This document shows, one piece after another, positions 7,964 to 16,024 of a DNA stretch of 49,509 nt (its first letter is position 1; the number at the start of each line of letters is the position of its first letter). The position numbers and the translations under genes are program-made. A model generated the notes under the pieces. The model ran no database searches. It worked only from the letters and a program-made list of their open reading frames with translations, and was not told the DNA's origin. Source of the DNA: Lachnospiraceae bacterium (GTDB lineage Bacteria > Bacillota > Clostridia > Lachnospirales > Lachnospiraceae); NCBI GenBank assembly GCA_024698075.1, contig JAILRP010000019.1, positions 1 to 49,509 of the forward strand, given 5' to 3'.

Positions 7964-9724
7964 ATGAAAAAACTTTTTTCCAAAGCAAACATTTCATTTA
8001 TGATAGCCCTTCAGATGTTGGTCCTGCCGGCGGTGATATGCCTGATCATTTCCATCTTCATCATGGGGAAGGAGATGAACAGCACATACAGCGATGCCGA
8101 AGGACTGTATTATGACAGGCTGTACCAGATCAATAACAAGCTCGTGAATGCAGACCGTGATTTCTATCAGGCGATGAACGCGGCCCAGCAGTACCTTAGC
8201 ATCACCCAGTCTGACGGAAGCCTTCCGCCGGAGGTGATGGACCAGCTGTTCGCGGCAAGGGTGGCTTCTTACGAAGAAAACATCGCGCAGACGCTCGAAA
8301 GGGTTGCCGGCGCAAATGAGATAGCCCAGAATGATGCGTATCTCTACACGGGTGTCTCCGTCGACGGCAAGACCTACAAGCAATATGCCGATGAATTTGC
8401 CGCAAACTATGAAGCATGGAGGAACGTGTATGATTTTACGACTCAGGAGGGCGATATAACAGCCTTTAATGAGGATTTTGAGACAACGCGTGGTTCGATA
8501 TCGGGCATGACGGATGTGGTTGAAAAATGGGCCGAGGAAGAAGAAGCAGTTTCCAAGTCGGAAATCAAGAGCAAGGTTGTCACCGTGAGCATCATCTTTG
8601 CCGTTGTGATCGTCCTTCTTTACATACTGGTCCTTGTCACGGCAAAATCATTATCGGACGGCGTCAAAAGGGTCGAGGGCGCTATCAACAACATGTCGGA
8701 TGGCGATTTTGTCACCCATCTTGAAGTCGATTCTCCGATAAAGGAATTCAGGGGGATAGCACAGGCCTCGGAGGATATGAGGCACAATCTTCATGAAGCG
8801 CTGAAGAGGATCATTATCAGTGCCCAGAACGTTGATGACGGTGCCAATACCGCAAAGGACAGGATTTCGGACAGCCAGAGCGCAACATCGGATATAAGCC
8901 AGGCGGTTTCGGACCTTGCAAACGGTGCCACGGCAATGGCTACTGATGTCCAGAGCGCAGCCGGGATCACGCAGAGCATCGGCATGGCAGTTGAGGATGT
9001 CCTCAATGCCGCTAACTCCAACCTTGAAAACGGACGCAATGTTATGGACGAATCCATACGCGTGCAGAAAGAACTCGGAGAGCTGGTTTCTTCGGGACAG
9101 AACACACAGGATAAGGCCAATCAGGTTTCGGAATCAGTCAGCGAGACCGCTTCGGTAGTTGCGAAGATCAGCCAGGCTGCGGACCTTATCATATCAATTG
9201 CAAACCAGACCAACCTTCTGGCCCTCAATGCGTCCATAGAGGCGGCGCGTGCAGGAGAGGCCGGCCGCGGATTTGCGGTTGTTGCGGACAATATCAAAGA
9301 CCTTGCGGAAGAGTCAAATGATGCTGCCAACGAGATATCGAGCATGCTCAAGCAGATCACGGATCTTTCCGACCGGAACAAGAGCCTTACCGAAGCTATC
9401 AAGAAGGCGACTGAAGATGAGGCAGAGGCGCTTGGCAGCATGAGCAGATCCTTCGAGAGCATGCTCGGCATGCTAAGTGAGACCGAAGCAGGAAACAACA
9501 GGATCGTCAGCCTTGTTGAAACACTTGAAGGCAACAAGAATTCCATCATGGAATCGGTTGAATCGCTGTCATCCGTATCCGAGCAGAACGCGGCATCCAC
9601 CCAGCAGACGAGTGCTTCGCTTTCAATGCTTGACGATAACATGGAAAATGTTGTCGAGCAGGCCGAGAACTTAAAGAATGTTGCCCAGGAGCTTCGCGAA
9701 AACGTCAACATGTTCAACATCTGA
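7964..9724 (+). CDS. Methyl-accepting chemotaxis protein
   Basis: A 586-residue transmembrane chemoreceptor. TM1 is at about residues 12-34, followed by an extracytoplasmic helical sensor region of about 170 residues of four-helix-bundle type, TM2 at about 204-228, a HAMP domain and a long cytoplasmic coiled-coil signalling domain. The hairpin tip that binds CheA/CheW reads [20 protein letters not shown] near residues 416-435. It would pass a ligand signal to the flagellar motor through CheA. No cache domain is seen in this receptor, unlike the second one at 39353. A strong terminator follows at 9777, so it is monocistronic. Ligand unknown. Confidence 0.9.
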   Translation: MKKLFSKANISFMIALQMLVLPAVICLIISIFIMGKEMNSTYSDAEGLYYDRLYQINNKLVNADRDFYQAMNAAQQYLSITQSDGSLPPEVMDQLFAARVASYEENIAQTLERVAGANEIAQNDAYLYTGVSVDGKTYKQYADEFAANYEAWRNVYDFTTQEGDITAFNEDFETTRGSISGMTDVVEKWAEEEEAVSKSEIKSKVVTVSIIFAVVIVLLYILVLVTAKSLSDGVKRVEGAINNMSDGDFVTHLEVDSPIKEFRGIAQASEDMRHNLHEALKRIIISAQNVDDGANTAKDRISDSQSATSDISQAVSDLANGATAMATDVQSAAGITQSIGMAVEDVLNAANSNLENGRNVMDESIRVQKELGELVSSGQNTQDKANQVSESVSETASVVAKISQAADLIISIANQTNLLALNASIEAARAGEAGRGFAVVADNIKDLAEESNDAANEISSMLKQITDLSDRNKSLTEAIKKATEDEAEALGSMSRSFESMLGMLSETEAGNNRIVSLVETLEGNKNSIMESVESLSSVSEQNAASTQQTSASLSMLDDNMENVVEQAENLKNVAQELRENVNMFNI

Positions 9725-9776
9725 ATGAGCGCTGTTCATATATCATGATCAGACGGACCGACAAAATATTTGTTTT

Positions 9777-9807
9777 GAAAAGCGGCAGAAATGCCGCTTT
9801 TCTTTAT
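9777..9807 (+). terminator. Rho-independent terminator of the chemoreceptor gene
   Basis: An 11-bp perfect stem, GAAAAGCGGCA (9777-9787) with TGCCGCTTTTC (9792-9802), closed by a GAAA tetraloop and followed by TTTATTT. Confidence 0.85.
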
Positions 9808-9830
9808 TTGGGTACAGTGCTTTTTTATTC

Positions 9831-9875
9831 TTGACGCAGCCGCCGTCCGAATATATAATTGGGAACGGTTCTCAA
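9831..9875 (+). promoter_or_regulatory. Promoter of the zinc operon overlapped by a Fur/Zur-type operator palindrome
   Basis: TTGACG (9831-9836), 17-bp spacer and TATAAT (9854-9859). Starting on the last base of the -10 box is the 17-bp imperfect palindrome TTGGGAACGGTTCTCAA (9859-9875), 7 of 8 arm positions matching. A repressor bound here would block RNA polymerase. Because the first gene encodes a Fur-family protein, autoregulation by zinc is the natural reading, but the site differs from the B. subtilis Zur consensus as I recall it. Confidence 0.65.
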
Positions 9876-9894
9876 ATTCAGATGGAGGCATATT

Positions 9895-10311
9895 ATGGAT
9901 ACGCGCTCAAAGTACAGGACAAAACAGAGGGATATACTGCTTTCTTACCTAAGATCGGTCGGAGGCGGCCATATCACCGCAAATGACGTATGCTCATATT
10001 TTAAGGAGCAGGGAGCGCCGATCGGCCAGTCGACGGTCTACCGCCAGCTTGAGAGCCTGGTGGATGAGGGCCTGGTCAATAAGTACATAATAGATACAAA
10101 CAGCCCGGCCTGCTTTGAATATGTGGACCATGACATGTGCCAAAGGGACGGCATATGCTTCCACTGCAAATGCGAGGGATGCGGAAAGCTTATCCATTTA
10201 AAGTGCGACGAACTGTCTGACATCATGGGCCACCTGAACGAAGAGCATCATTTTACGCTCGACCCCAAGCGCACCGTGCTGTACGGATTATGCGAAGACT
10301 GCAGGAAATAG
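9895..10311 (+). CDS. zur: Fur-family transcriptional regulator, probably Zur
   Basis: A 138-residue Fur-family repressor. The N-terminal winged helix includes ITANDVCSYFKEQGAPIGQSTVYRQLESL, with the family's S-T-V-Y-R recognition helix. The C-terminal metal and dimer domain has CxxC pairs (HCKCEGCG and LCEDCRK), forming the usual structural zinc site, and His/Asp-rich YVDHDMC. ATG 9895 is preceded by ATGGAGG (9882-9888). Zinc rather than iron specificity is inferred from the downstream zinc-type ABC transporter. The palindrome on its own promoter suggests autoregulation of the whole operon. Confidence 0.82.
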   Translation: MDTRSKYRTKQRDILLSYLRSVGGGHITANDVCSYFKEQGAPIGQSTVYRQLESLVDEGLVNKYIIDTNSPACFEYVDHDMCQRDGICFHCKCEGCGKLIHLKCDELSDIMGHLNEEHHFTLDPKRTVLYGLCEDCRK

Positions 10312-10321
10312 CATATAAGAC

Positions 10322-10636
10322 ATGGCATTGAACGATAACCGAAATAACAGAAAATATAAATATATGGCGGCAGCATTAGCGGCTCTCATCCTTGCTGTCA
10401 CGCTATTTTCCGCCTTTTTTATAGCTGAACACGCGGACCATCACTGCAAGGGAGGGGACTGTCCGGTCTGCGCATGCATTCATCAGTGTGAGAGCATGCT
10501 GCGTGGGTGTGGAGGCGTATCGTCCGATGCGCACGTATACCTGCAGGTGCTTATGGTGTTTGCCGTCTTTGCGGTTATGCGGTATCTGCGCAATGATAAC
10601 ACACCTGTTGCCTGCAAGGTCCGCATGAATGATTGA
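10322..10636 (+). CDS. Small membrane protein with Cys/His-rich extracytoplasmic loop
   Basis: A 104-residue protein inside the zinc operon, 10 bases after the regulator. Predicted TM helices are at about residues 15-36 and 70-86. Between them is a Cys/His cluster: AEHADHHCKGGDCPVCACIHQC, with five Cys and four His residues in about 22 positions, plus a later RGCGG. This arrangement would place several possible zinc ligands on the outer membrane face, beside the ZnuA lipoprotein. No enzyme motif is visible. I cannot name a family. A role in zinc capture, sensing or handover to the importer is inferred from position and composition alone. The ribosome binding site is weak, so translation may depend on the upstream gene. 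Confidence 0.65.
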   Translation: MALNDNRNNRKYKYMAAALAALILAVTLFSAFFIAEHADHHCKGGDCPVCACIHQCESMLRGCGGVSSDAHVYLQVLMVFAVFAVMRYLRNDNTPVACKVRMND

Positions 10637-10687
10637 TGATCCCTCTGTTTTTCACGCATTAACAGTACAGAAAACGGAGGTTATAAC

Positions 10688-11773
10688 ATGAGTAAAAAGA
10701 TCATTGCATTATTTTCCGCCATGATAATGGCATTGAGCCTGTCGGCCTGCGGTATGGCAGATGCCGCTCCTTCGGGAAATGAAAAAAAACATATAGTAAC
10801 AACCATCTTTCCCGAATATGACTGGGTTATGAACATACTTGGGGATGCTTCGAAAGATGCCGAAGTCACGATGCTCCTTGACAACGGAGTTGACCTTCAT
10901 AGCTATCAGCCGACTGCCGACGATATACTGAAGATATCCGGCTGCGATATGTTCATCTACGTGGGGGGAGAGTCCGACGAATGGGTTGAGGATGCGCTTA
11001 AAGAAGCTGTAAATAAGGATATGGTCGTGGTAAATCTTCTTGAGACCCTCGGAGATTCCGTCAAGGAAGAGGAGATTGTTGAGGGCATGCAGTCAGGTGA
11101 GCATGAGCATGACCATGACCACGAAGACGGAGACGAGCACCATGAGGATGGAGACGAACACCACGAAGACGGTGACGAACACCATGATGACGAGGGCGAA
11201 GACCATCATGCACACGATCATGAAGAAGATGCGGAATATGACGAGCATGTATGGCTCTCGCTTAAGAATGCTGCATACCTCACGGACTGCATTTCCAAAG
11301 AACTTCAGCGCATTGACCCGGCAAATTCGGAAACCTATAAGAAGAACACGGAAGATTATATCGCAAAGCTTAATGTGCTCGATAAAAAGTTTGCTGATAC
11401 CGTTGAGGCGGCAGACATAAAAACGCTGGTGTTTGGTGACAGATTCCCATTCAGGTACCTGACCGATGATTACGGCCTGTCATATTATGCCGCATTTGTC
11501 GGTTGTTCCGCAGAAACCGAGGCAAGCTTTGAAACGATAATGTTTCTTGCCGAAAAAGCGGACGAACTGTCAGTTCCTGCGGTAATGACGATAGAAGGCG
11601 ATGACCACAGGATAGCGGAGACCATAGTACAGAACACAAAGAGCGGGGACAAAAAGATCCTTACAATGGATTCCATGCAGTCTGTGACATCAAAAGATGC
11701 CGCAGCGGGGAAAAACTATCTGTCCATCATGGAGAGCAACCTTTCAGTCCTTTCAGAAGCCCTGAAACGGTAA
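10688..11773 (+). CDS. znuA: Zinc ABC transporter substrate-binding lipoprotein (ZnuA-like)
   Basis: A 361-residue cluster 9 (A-I) substrate-binding protein that delivers Zn2+ (possibly Mn2+) to the ZnuBC importer. It has a lipobox (LSACG), a VTTIFPEYDWV start of the mature domain, DLHSYQPT with the first ligand His, DEHVWLSLKNA with the second His and FGDRFPFRYLTDDYG in the third-ligand region. The family-typical flexible loop (about residues 138-183) is extremely rich in His, Asp and Glu and contains three exact-length 21-bp repeats. The ribosome binding site AACGGAGG lies just upstream. The operon order regulator, small protein, znuA, znuC, znuB supports zinc uptake. Confidence 0.88.
   Translation: MSKKIIALFSAMIMALSLSACGMADAAPSGNEKKHIVTTIFPEYDWVMNILGDASKDAEVTMLLDNGVDLHSYQPTADDILKISGCDMFIYVGGESDEWVEDALKEAVNKDMVVVNLLETLGDSVKEEEIVEGMQSGEHEHDHDHEDGDEHHEDGDEHHEDGDEHHDDEGEDHHAHDHEEDAEYDEHVWLSLKNAAYLTDCISKELQRIDPANSETYKKNTEDYIAKLNVLDKKFADTVEAADIKTLVFGDRFPFRYLTDDYGLSYYAAFVGCSAETEASFETIMFLAEKADELSVPAVMTIEGDDHRIAETIVQNTKSGDKKILTMDSMQSVTSKDAAAGKNYLSIMESNLSVLSEALKR
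11123..11185 (+). repeat. Three tandem 21-bp repeats inside znuA
   Basis: Three consecutive 21-bp units at 11123-11143, 11144-11164 and 11165-11185 each encode EDGDEHH in the metal-binding loop. Units differ at a few third-codon positions, so the protein repeat is better kept than the DNA. Confidence 0.8.
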
Positions 11774-11807
11774 TTATGAAGGGCAAAACAGCAGGAGGAG
11801 AATGATC

Positions 11808-12518
11808 ATGGCATATATCACCGTGCGGGATCTGTCGCTCGGATATGACTCACAGGTAATAGTCTCGGGACTTGATTTTCAGGTGGAAAAGGGAGACTAT
11901 CTGTGCGTCGTGGGAGAGAACGGGTCCGGAAAATCAACACTTATGAAGGCGCTTCTGCACCTCGTGGAACCCATGGGCGGGCAGATACTGACCGGTGACG
12001 GCTTACGTCCGAACGAGATCGGATACCTTCCGCAGCAGACTATTGTCCAGAAGGATTTTCCCGCATCAGTAAAAGAGATAGTAATGTCCGGATGCCAGAG
12101 CAGATGCGGCCTTCGGCCTTTTTACAGCAAAGAGGAAAAGTCACTTGTGTCGGAATCCATGGAACGGATGGGAATAACCGATCTTGCCGGACGATGCTAC
12201 AGGGAACTGTCGGGAGGGCAGCAGCAGAGGGTGCTGCTTGCACGGGCACTTTGCGCAACGCGCAAGGTGCTGCTCCTTGATGAGCCTGTGGCCGGCCTTG
12301 ATCCGCTTGTGACAGCGCAGATGTATGAACTGATCTCGGACCTTAACAGAGAGGGGATCACAATAATCATGATATCCCACGACGTAGCTGCCGCGCTGAA
12401 ATATGCGAGCCATGTTCTGCACATTGGTGATGAGATATTTTTTGGAACAAAGGAAGAATACCTTGAGAGCGGCGTAGGGAAAATGTTTGCAGCACTGCAG
12501 AAAGGCGGTGAGTCCTGA
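11808..12518 (+). CDS. znuC: Zinc ABC transporter ATP-binding protein (ZnuC-like)
   Basis: The ATPase subunit that powers the metal importer on the cytoplasmic side. Walker A GENGSGKST is at residues 36-44, the signature reads LSGGQQQRVLLARAL and Walker B is VLLLDEPVAGLDP, followed by a switch His (ISHD). It has 236 residues, the normal size. ATG 11808 is 9 bases after AGGAGG (11793-11798); ATG 11802 is only 3 bases away and less likely. The stop overlaps the permease start by one base (TGATG). Confidence 0.9.
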   Translation: MAYITVRDLSLGYDSQVIVSGLDFQVEKGDYLCVVGENGSGKSTLMKALLHLVEPMGGQILTGDGLRPNEIGYLPQQTIVQKDFPASVKEIVMSGCQSRCGLRPFYSKEEKSLVSESMERMGITDLAGRCYRELSGGQQQRVLLARALCATRKVLLLDEPVAGLDPLVTAQMYELISDLNREGITIIMISHDVAAALKYASHVLHIGDEIFFGTKEEYLESGVGKMFAALQKGGES

Positions 12519-13354
12519 TGGAAAAGCTCATGATGTATCTTTCGTATCCGTTCGTCAGGTATGCTCTGATCGTCGGAGTGCTTATAGCGCTGTGTTCATC
12601 GCTCCTTGGCGTGACACTCGTTCTGAAGCGTTTTTCTTTTATCGGGGACGGACTGTCCCATGTGGCGTTCGGGGCGATGGCAATAGCATCGGTACTGCAG
12701 TTTACGAACAGGATGCTGCTGGTGCTCCCGATAACCGTAATAAGTGCAATACTGCTGCTTAGGAGCGGACAGAACACAAAGATAAAGGGAGATGCCGCTA
12801 TAGCGATGATATCGGTAGGGGCACTGGCGTTCGGATATCTGCTCATGAACATATTTTCAACTTCATCAAACCTAAGCGGTGATGTGTGCTCAACGCTGTT
12901 CGGCTCAACATCAATACTAACGCTTACGCCGGGAGAGGTCTGGCTGTGCGTGGTGCTTTCGGCGGCGGTCGTATTCATATTCATATTTTTCTATAACAAG
13001 ATATTTGCGGTAACGTTTGATGAGGATTTTTCTAAGGCAACGGGAACGAGGGCGGATGCATATAATCTGATGATAGCGGTCGTCATCGCGGTAATTATCG
13101 TGCTCGCGATGAATCTTGTGGGATCGCTCCTGATATCGGCCCTTGTTATTTTCCCCGCGCTTTCCGCAATGCGCGTACTGAACAATTTCAGGGCGGTCAC
13201 GGTATGCTCTGCGGTGCTTTCCGTGATATGTGCTTTTTCGGGGATCGTGGTGTCCATTCTGGCCGGAACGCCTGTCGGATCCACGATAGTGGCAGTGGAT
13301 GCCGCGGCATTTATCGTATGCTGTATTGCGGGAGCTTTAAAAGGAGGCAGATGA
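12518..13354 (+). CDS. znuB: Zinc ABC transporter permease (ZnuB-like, ABC-3 family)
   Basis: A 278-residue ABC-3 family permease with about eight hydrophobic helices. LKRFSFIGDGLSHVAFGAMAI near the N-terminus is the conserved family segment, and the C-terminal helices include LVGSLLISALVIFPALSAM. It forms the membrane channel for the metal with ZnuC. Its start overlaps the znuC stop by one base and its stop overlaps the start of the next lipoprotein gene by one base, so the operon is tightly coupled. Confidence 0.9.
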   Translation: MEKLMMYLSYPFVRYALIVGVLIALCSSLLGVTLVLKRFSFIGDGLSHVAFGAMAIASVLQFTNRMLLVLPITVISAILLLRSGQNTKIKGDAAIAMISVGALAFGYLLMNIFSTSSNLSGDVCSTLFGSTSILTLTPGEVWLCVVLSAAVVFIFIFFYNKIFAVTFDEDFSKATGTRADAYNLMIAVVIAVIIVLAMNLVGSLLISALVIFPALSAMRVLNNFRAVTVCSAVLSVICAFSGIVVSILAGTPVGSTIVAVDAAAFIVCCIAGALKGGR

Positions 13355-14013
13355 TGAGGATTAAAAGATCGGCAGGCCTTGCTGTTGTTGCACTGGCCGC
13401 CATCCTGGTTTCGGGATGTACAAAAAACGCGGATTCGCCAAGTGTATCGAATGGGTTGACAGACACTCAGGCAAACATAGAGACAGACACGGAAGCTGAA
13501 GCACGTACAAATGCCGCGACAAACATACAGACCAACACCCAGACAGGTGTCAGGGACGTTCTTGAACAGGGCATGGCTGCGGCAGATGACGGGGGAGGGT
13601 CTGACACAATACAGACTGAGCCGTCCGGCAGCAGGACCGAAGAAAAGCCGGAAAATGCTGCTGACACCGAAGGGATCGACATCGATCTTACCGCGCTGTC
13701 TGCAACTATGGTCTATTCCGAAGTATATAACATGATGTATTATCCGGAGAACTATGTGGGTAAAACCGTAAAAATGCGGGGAACTTATGCGGTGTTTCAT
13801 GATGAGACGACACACAAATACTATCACGGGTGCATCATAGCAGACGCCACTGCGTGCTGTTCACAGGGCATAGAGTTTTCACTTACCGACGATTACAGCT
13901 TCCCGGAGGATTATCCTTCGGAAGGCGAGGAATTTACCGTGGTCGGAACATTTGAAATATATGATGAAGGTGAATCCACGTACTGTACGCTGATGGATGC
14001 AAAGCTCTGTTGA
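13354..14013 (+). CDS. Lipoprotein of the zinc operon, possible OB-fold C-terminal domain
   Basis: A 219-residue lipoprotein, the last gene of the zinc operon. ATG 13354 is 6 bases after AAAGGAGG (13340-13347) and overlaps the znuB stop. It begins with a signal peptide and lipobox (ILVSGC), then a Thr/Asn/Glu-rich linker (about residues 28-115). The last 100 residues (MMYYPENYVGKTVKMRGTY, then YHGCIIADATACCSQGIEF) look like a small beta-barrel of OB type with Cys residues, by pattern only. The position suggests a role in envelope zinc handling. The last 103 bases overlap, on the other strand, the end of the heparinase-like gene. Confidence 0.65.
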   Translation: MRIKRSAGLAVVALAAILVSGCTKNADSPSVSNGLTDTQANIETDTEAEARTNAATNIQTNTQTGVRDVLEQGMAAADDGGGSDTIQTEPSGSRTEEKPENAADTEGIDIDLTALSATMVYSEVYNMMYYPENYVGKTVKMRGTYAVFHDETTHKYYHGCIIADATACCSQGIEFSLTDDYSFPEDYPSEGEEFTVVGTFEIYDEGESTYCTLMDAKLC

Positions 14014-15929
14014 AAAGGCGCAGGAGCCACCTTCATGGTGAACTGTCCGGATTCCATCTTTAGACGGATGCGGTAAAGGTCGCGGTCCCATGCGAGTTTT
14101 AACCGGGCATCCACTATCGGAAGTGTTTCCATAGCGGTAAGCGATGCACCTGAAAACGTGACCGAGGAAGCCCCGAGAAGATACGTTCCCGGCATATCCG
14201 ACGGCTTCATCTCGTCATACGTGATGAAGTTCAGCACGACATCCTGATAGTCTGAGGTGTCTGTAAGAATAAAAGTTTCAGAGGCAGCATCAAGGCAGAT
14301 GCTCCTTATATATGTATTTCCACAAGGCCCGTCCGGCAGCGGATAGGCCTTTTCTATATGCATCGAGATCTCCTTCTGCGGCCCTTCAAGATCACAGCAG
14401 ACAGATGTCGCGAGGTACACGCTGCCTGCCATCTGGTCAAGCCCCGATATCGTCGGAAGGTTATGGTATCCGGACTGCATCGTCCAGATATCGTAACGGT
14501 CTTCGGAAAAAGTCTTCTTCGAATATGTTTCCACTCCGATGTCCACGAATAAAGGCCTTCCGTCCATGAACAGGATGAAGCTTCCCGTGTCGTTATGGTT
14601 GTGGTTGTCCGCATTGTCCCCGGCCTTTGCGGCCATGACGAACCGCTCGGACCTTGCGACCATAAGCCCGACGCTCGGATAGAAGATATCCCCCGCGGGA
14701 ACTATATTACGGCCGCCTTCAGCCTCATGAAAGCGGAGCACTTCATCACAATACCGGACGGTCAGCATCCTGCAGTAAAGGTTCAGCTTAAGGCTTTCAT
14801 CGGAAAACACATCGCCTGAGGACAGTTCACTGTAAAAATCCTCTGCCGCCGCAGCGGTCAGCGCTCCAAGACCGCATGCCCTGCCGAAAAGGTATTCGCG
14901 GACGCCCATTCTTCCCGCCTTGGCAGAACAGTCTGCGAGATTCACATAGTAGTCACCGCCGATGCGGACGTTAACGATATAGGATGCGATGTTCCTTATC
15001 TTCGGCATATTGAAGAGGCCGGCAAACGCATCACCTGTCATGGCATTTAATATGTCAATGCAATGGAACATGCAAAGGCCTGCGTGGCGGTAGTACTGTG
15101 CACCTTCGTCGCAGCAGCCGTCCTCGCCGTAGTCTTTTATGAAGCAGTCGAGGCTGTATGCTGCCTGCCTTATTGCCTGCATGCGCATATCTTCATCAAA
15201 CGGGAGAAGCGATACGGCCAGGAGGACATTCTGCGTGCACCACGGAGTCCAGTTGCACATAGGCTCGTCCCCGCATCCCATCCACCAGAAATGGTCATTA
15301 AGGTAGGGAATGATGATGCGTTCACTGACCATGCCATAAATATGCTTAAAGATCAGTTCCGAAACGCTGTCGAGCTCTTTCTTCAGAAGGTAATATGCCA
15401 TCGACAGAAGGGCACCGGTCTCGCATGCGAACAGGTCGAGTATGGGCCGTGAGGCATCAGGAAGTATCAGCTGCGGAGTGTCCCTTACGTACGTATTGTG
15501 CGCCGGAAGCACCCATGTGGTCTCTTCGCAGATGCAGTATATTCCATCTATGATCTCACCGAGATACTTTCCGGTCCCGTCTGCAAGCTCTGCAGCCACA
15601 AGGGCACAGAGTTTATGCCTTCTTGAAAAAAACTTTTTCTCAAATTCCTCGCGGTCCCCGGTCCGGACAAACCTCATGTAGTCATTTGCCGTGATCACAG
15701 GGTAAGGCAGCCTCAGATATTTATCACCATCCGCCAGCAGAAGATCCCGGACGGGAGAGGATCTATCGATCCCTCCGGCTTGTATCTGCGGGAACGGATC
15801 ATACCCAATCACCGGTCCGTCAAATGAACGTATGCAGTTTCCGAACGGCGTCTCATATTTCTGCATGCAGGCACCGGAAGGTGTCTCACATTTCTCTGTG
15901 CAGTTAGATGGTGTATCAGGTTTTCCCAT
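13911..15929 (-). CDS. Heparinase II/III-like polysaccharide lyase, cytosolic
   Basis: A 672-residue protein with an alpha-toroid N-terminal part and a heparinase II/III-like beta-sandwich. The diagnostic segment is NHNHNDTGSFILFMDGRPLF with His 443/445, corresponding to HNHxDxGSFxLF in the family. Enzymes of this type cut uronic-acid polysaccharides by beta-elimination. There is no signal peptide, so it would act on imported oligosaccharides. The first 35 residues hold three 11-residue repeats with Cys. ATG 15929 follows GGGAGGA. The gene lies downstream of the kinase and regulator on the same strand. Its last 33 codons run antisense through the zinc-operon lipoprotein gene and look like a read-through extension. 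GAG, alginate or pectin specificity cannot be told from sequence. Confidence 0.8.
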   Translation of the reverse strand: MGKPDTPSNCTEKCETPSGACMQKYETPFGNCIRSFDGPVIGYDPFPQIQAGGIDRSSPVRDLLLADGDKYLRLPYPVITANDYMRFVRTGDREEFEKKFFSRRHKLCALVAAELADGTGKYLGEIIDGIYCICEETTWVLPAHNTYVRDTPQLILPDASRPILDLFACETGALLSMAYYLLKKELDSVSELIFKHIYGMVSERIIIPYLNDHFWWMGCGDEPMCNWTPWCTQNVLLAVSLLPFDEDMRMQAIRQAAYSLDCFIKDYGEDGCCDEGAQYYRHAGLCMFHCIDILNAMTGDAFAGLFNMPKIRNIASYIVNVRIGGDYYVNLADCSAKAGRMGVREYLFGRACGLGALTAAAAEDFYSELSSGDVFSDESLKLNLYCRMLTVRYCDEVLRFHEAEGGRNIVPAGDIFYPSVGLMVARSERFVMAAKAGDNADNHNHNDTGSFILFMDGRPLFVDIGVETYSKKTFSEDRYDIWTMQSGYHNLPTISGLDQMAGSVYLATSVCCDLEGPQKEISMHIEKAYPLPDGPCGNTYIRSICLDAASETFILTDTSDYQDVVLNFITYDEMKPSDMPGTYLLGASSVTFSGASLTAMETLPIVDARLKLAWDRDLYRIRLKMESGQFTMKVAPAPFQQSFASISVQYVDSPSSYISNVPTTVNSSPSEG
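15824..15922 (-). repeat. Three 33-bp repeats at the start of the heparinase-like gene
   Basis: The N-terminal residues contain three 11-residue units: DTPSNCTEK with two preceding residues, CETPSGACMQK and YETPFGNCIRS. Each unit has a Thr-Pro and at least one Cys. They lie before the alpha-toroid domain and are not part of the recognised family. Confidence 0.6.
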
Positions 15930-16024
15930 ATGTCCTCCCGGGATTAATTAAATTTTTTTATCTGTTTAAGGATTTCAGCAGTATTCCGGGTACTTATTTG
16001 ATACCCTGATGATCCCGCAATGTC

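Noticed and set aside
12367..12984. Minus-strand frame over znuC/znuB
   Set aside because: Antisense shadow of well-identified transporter genes.
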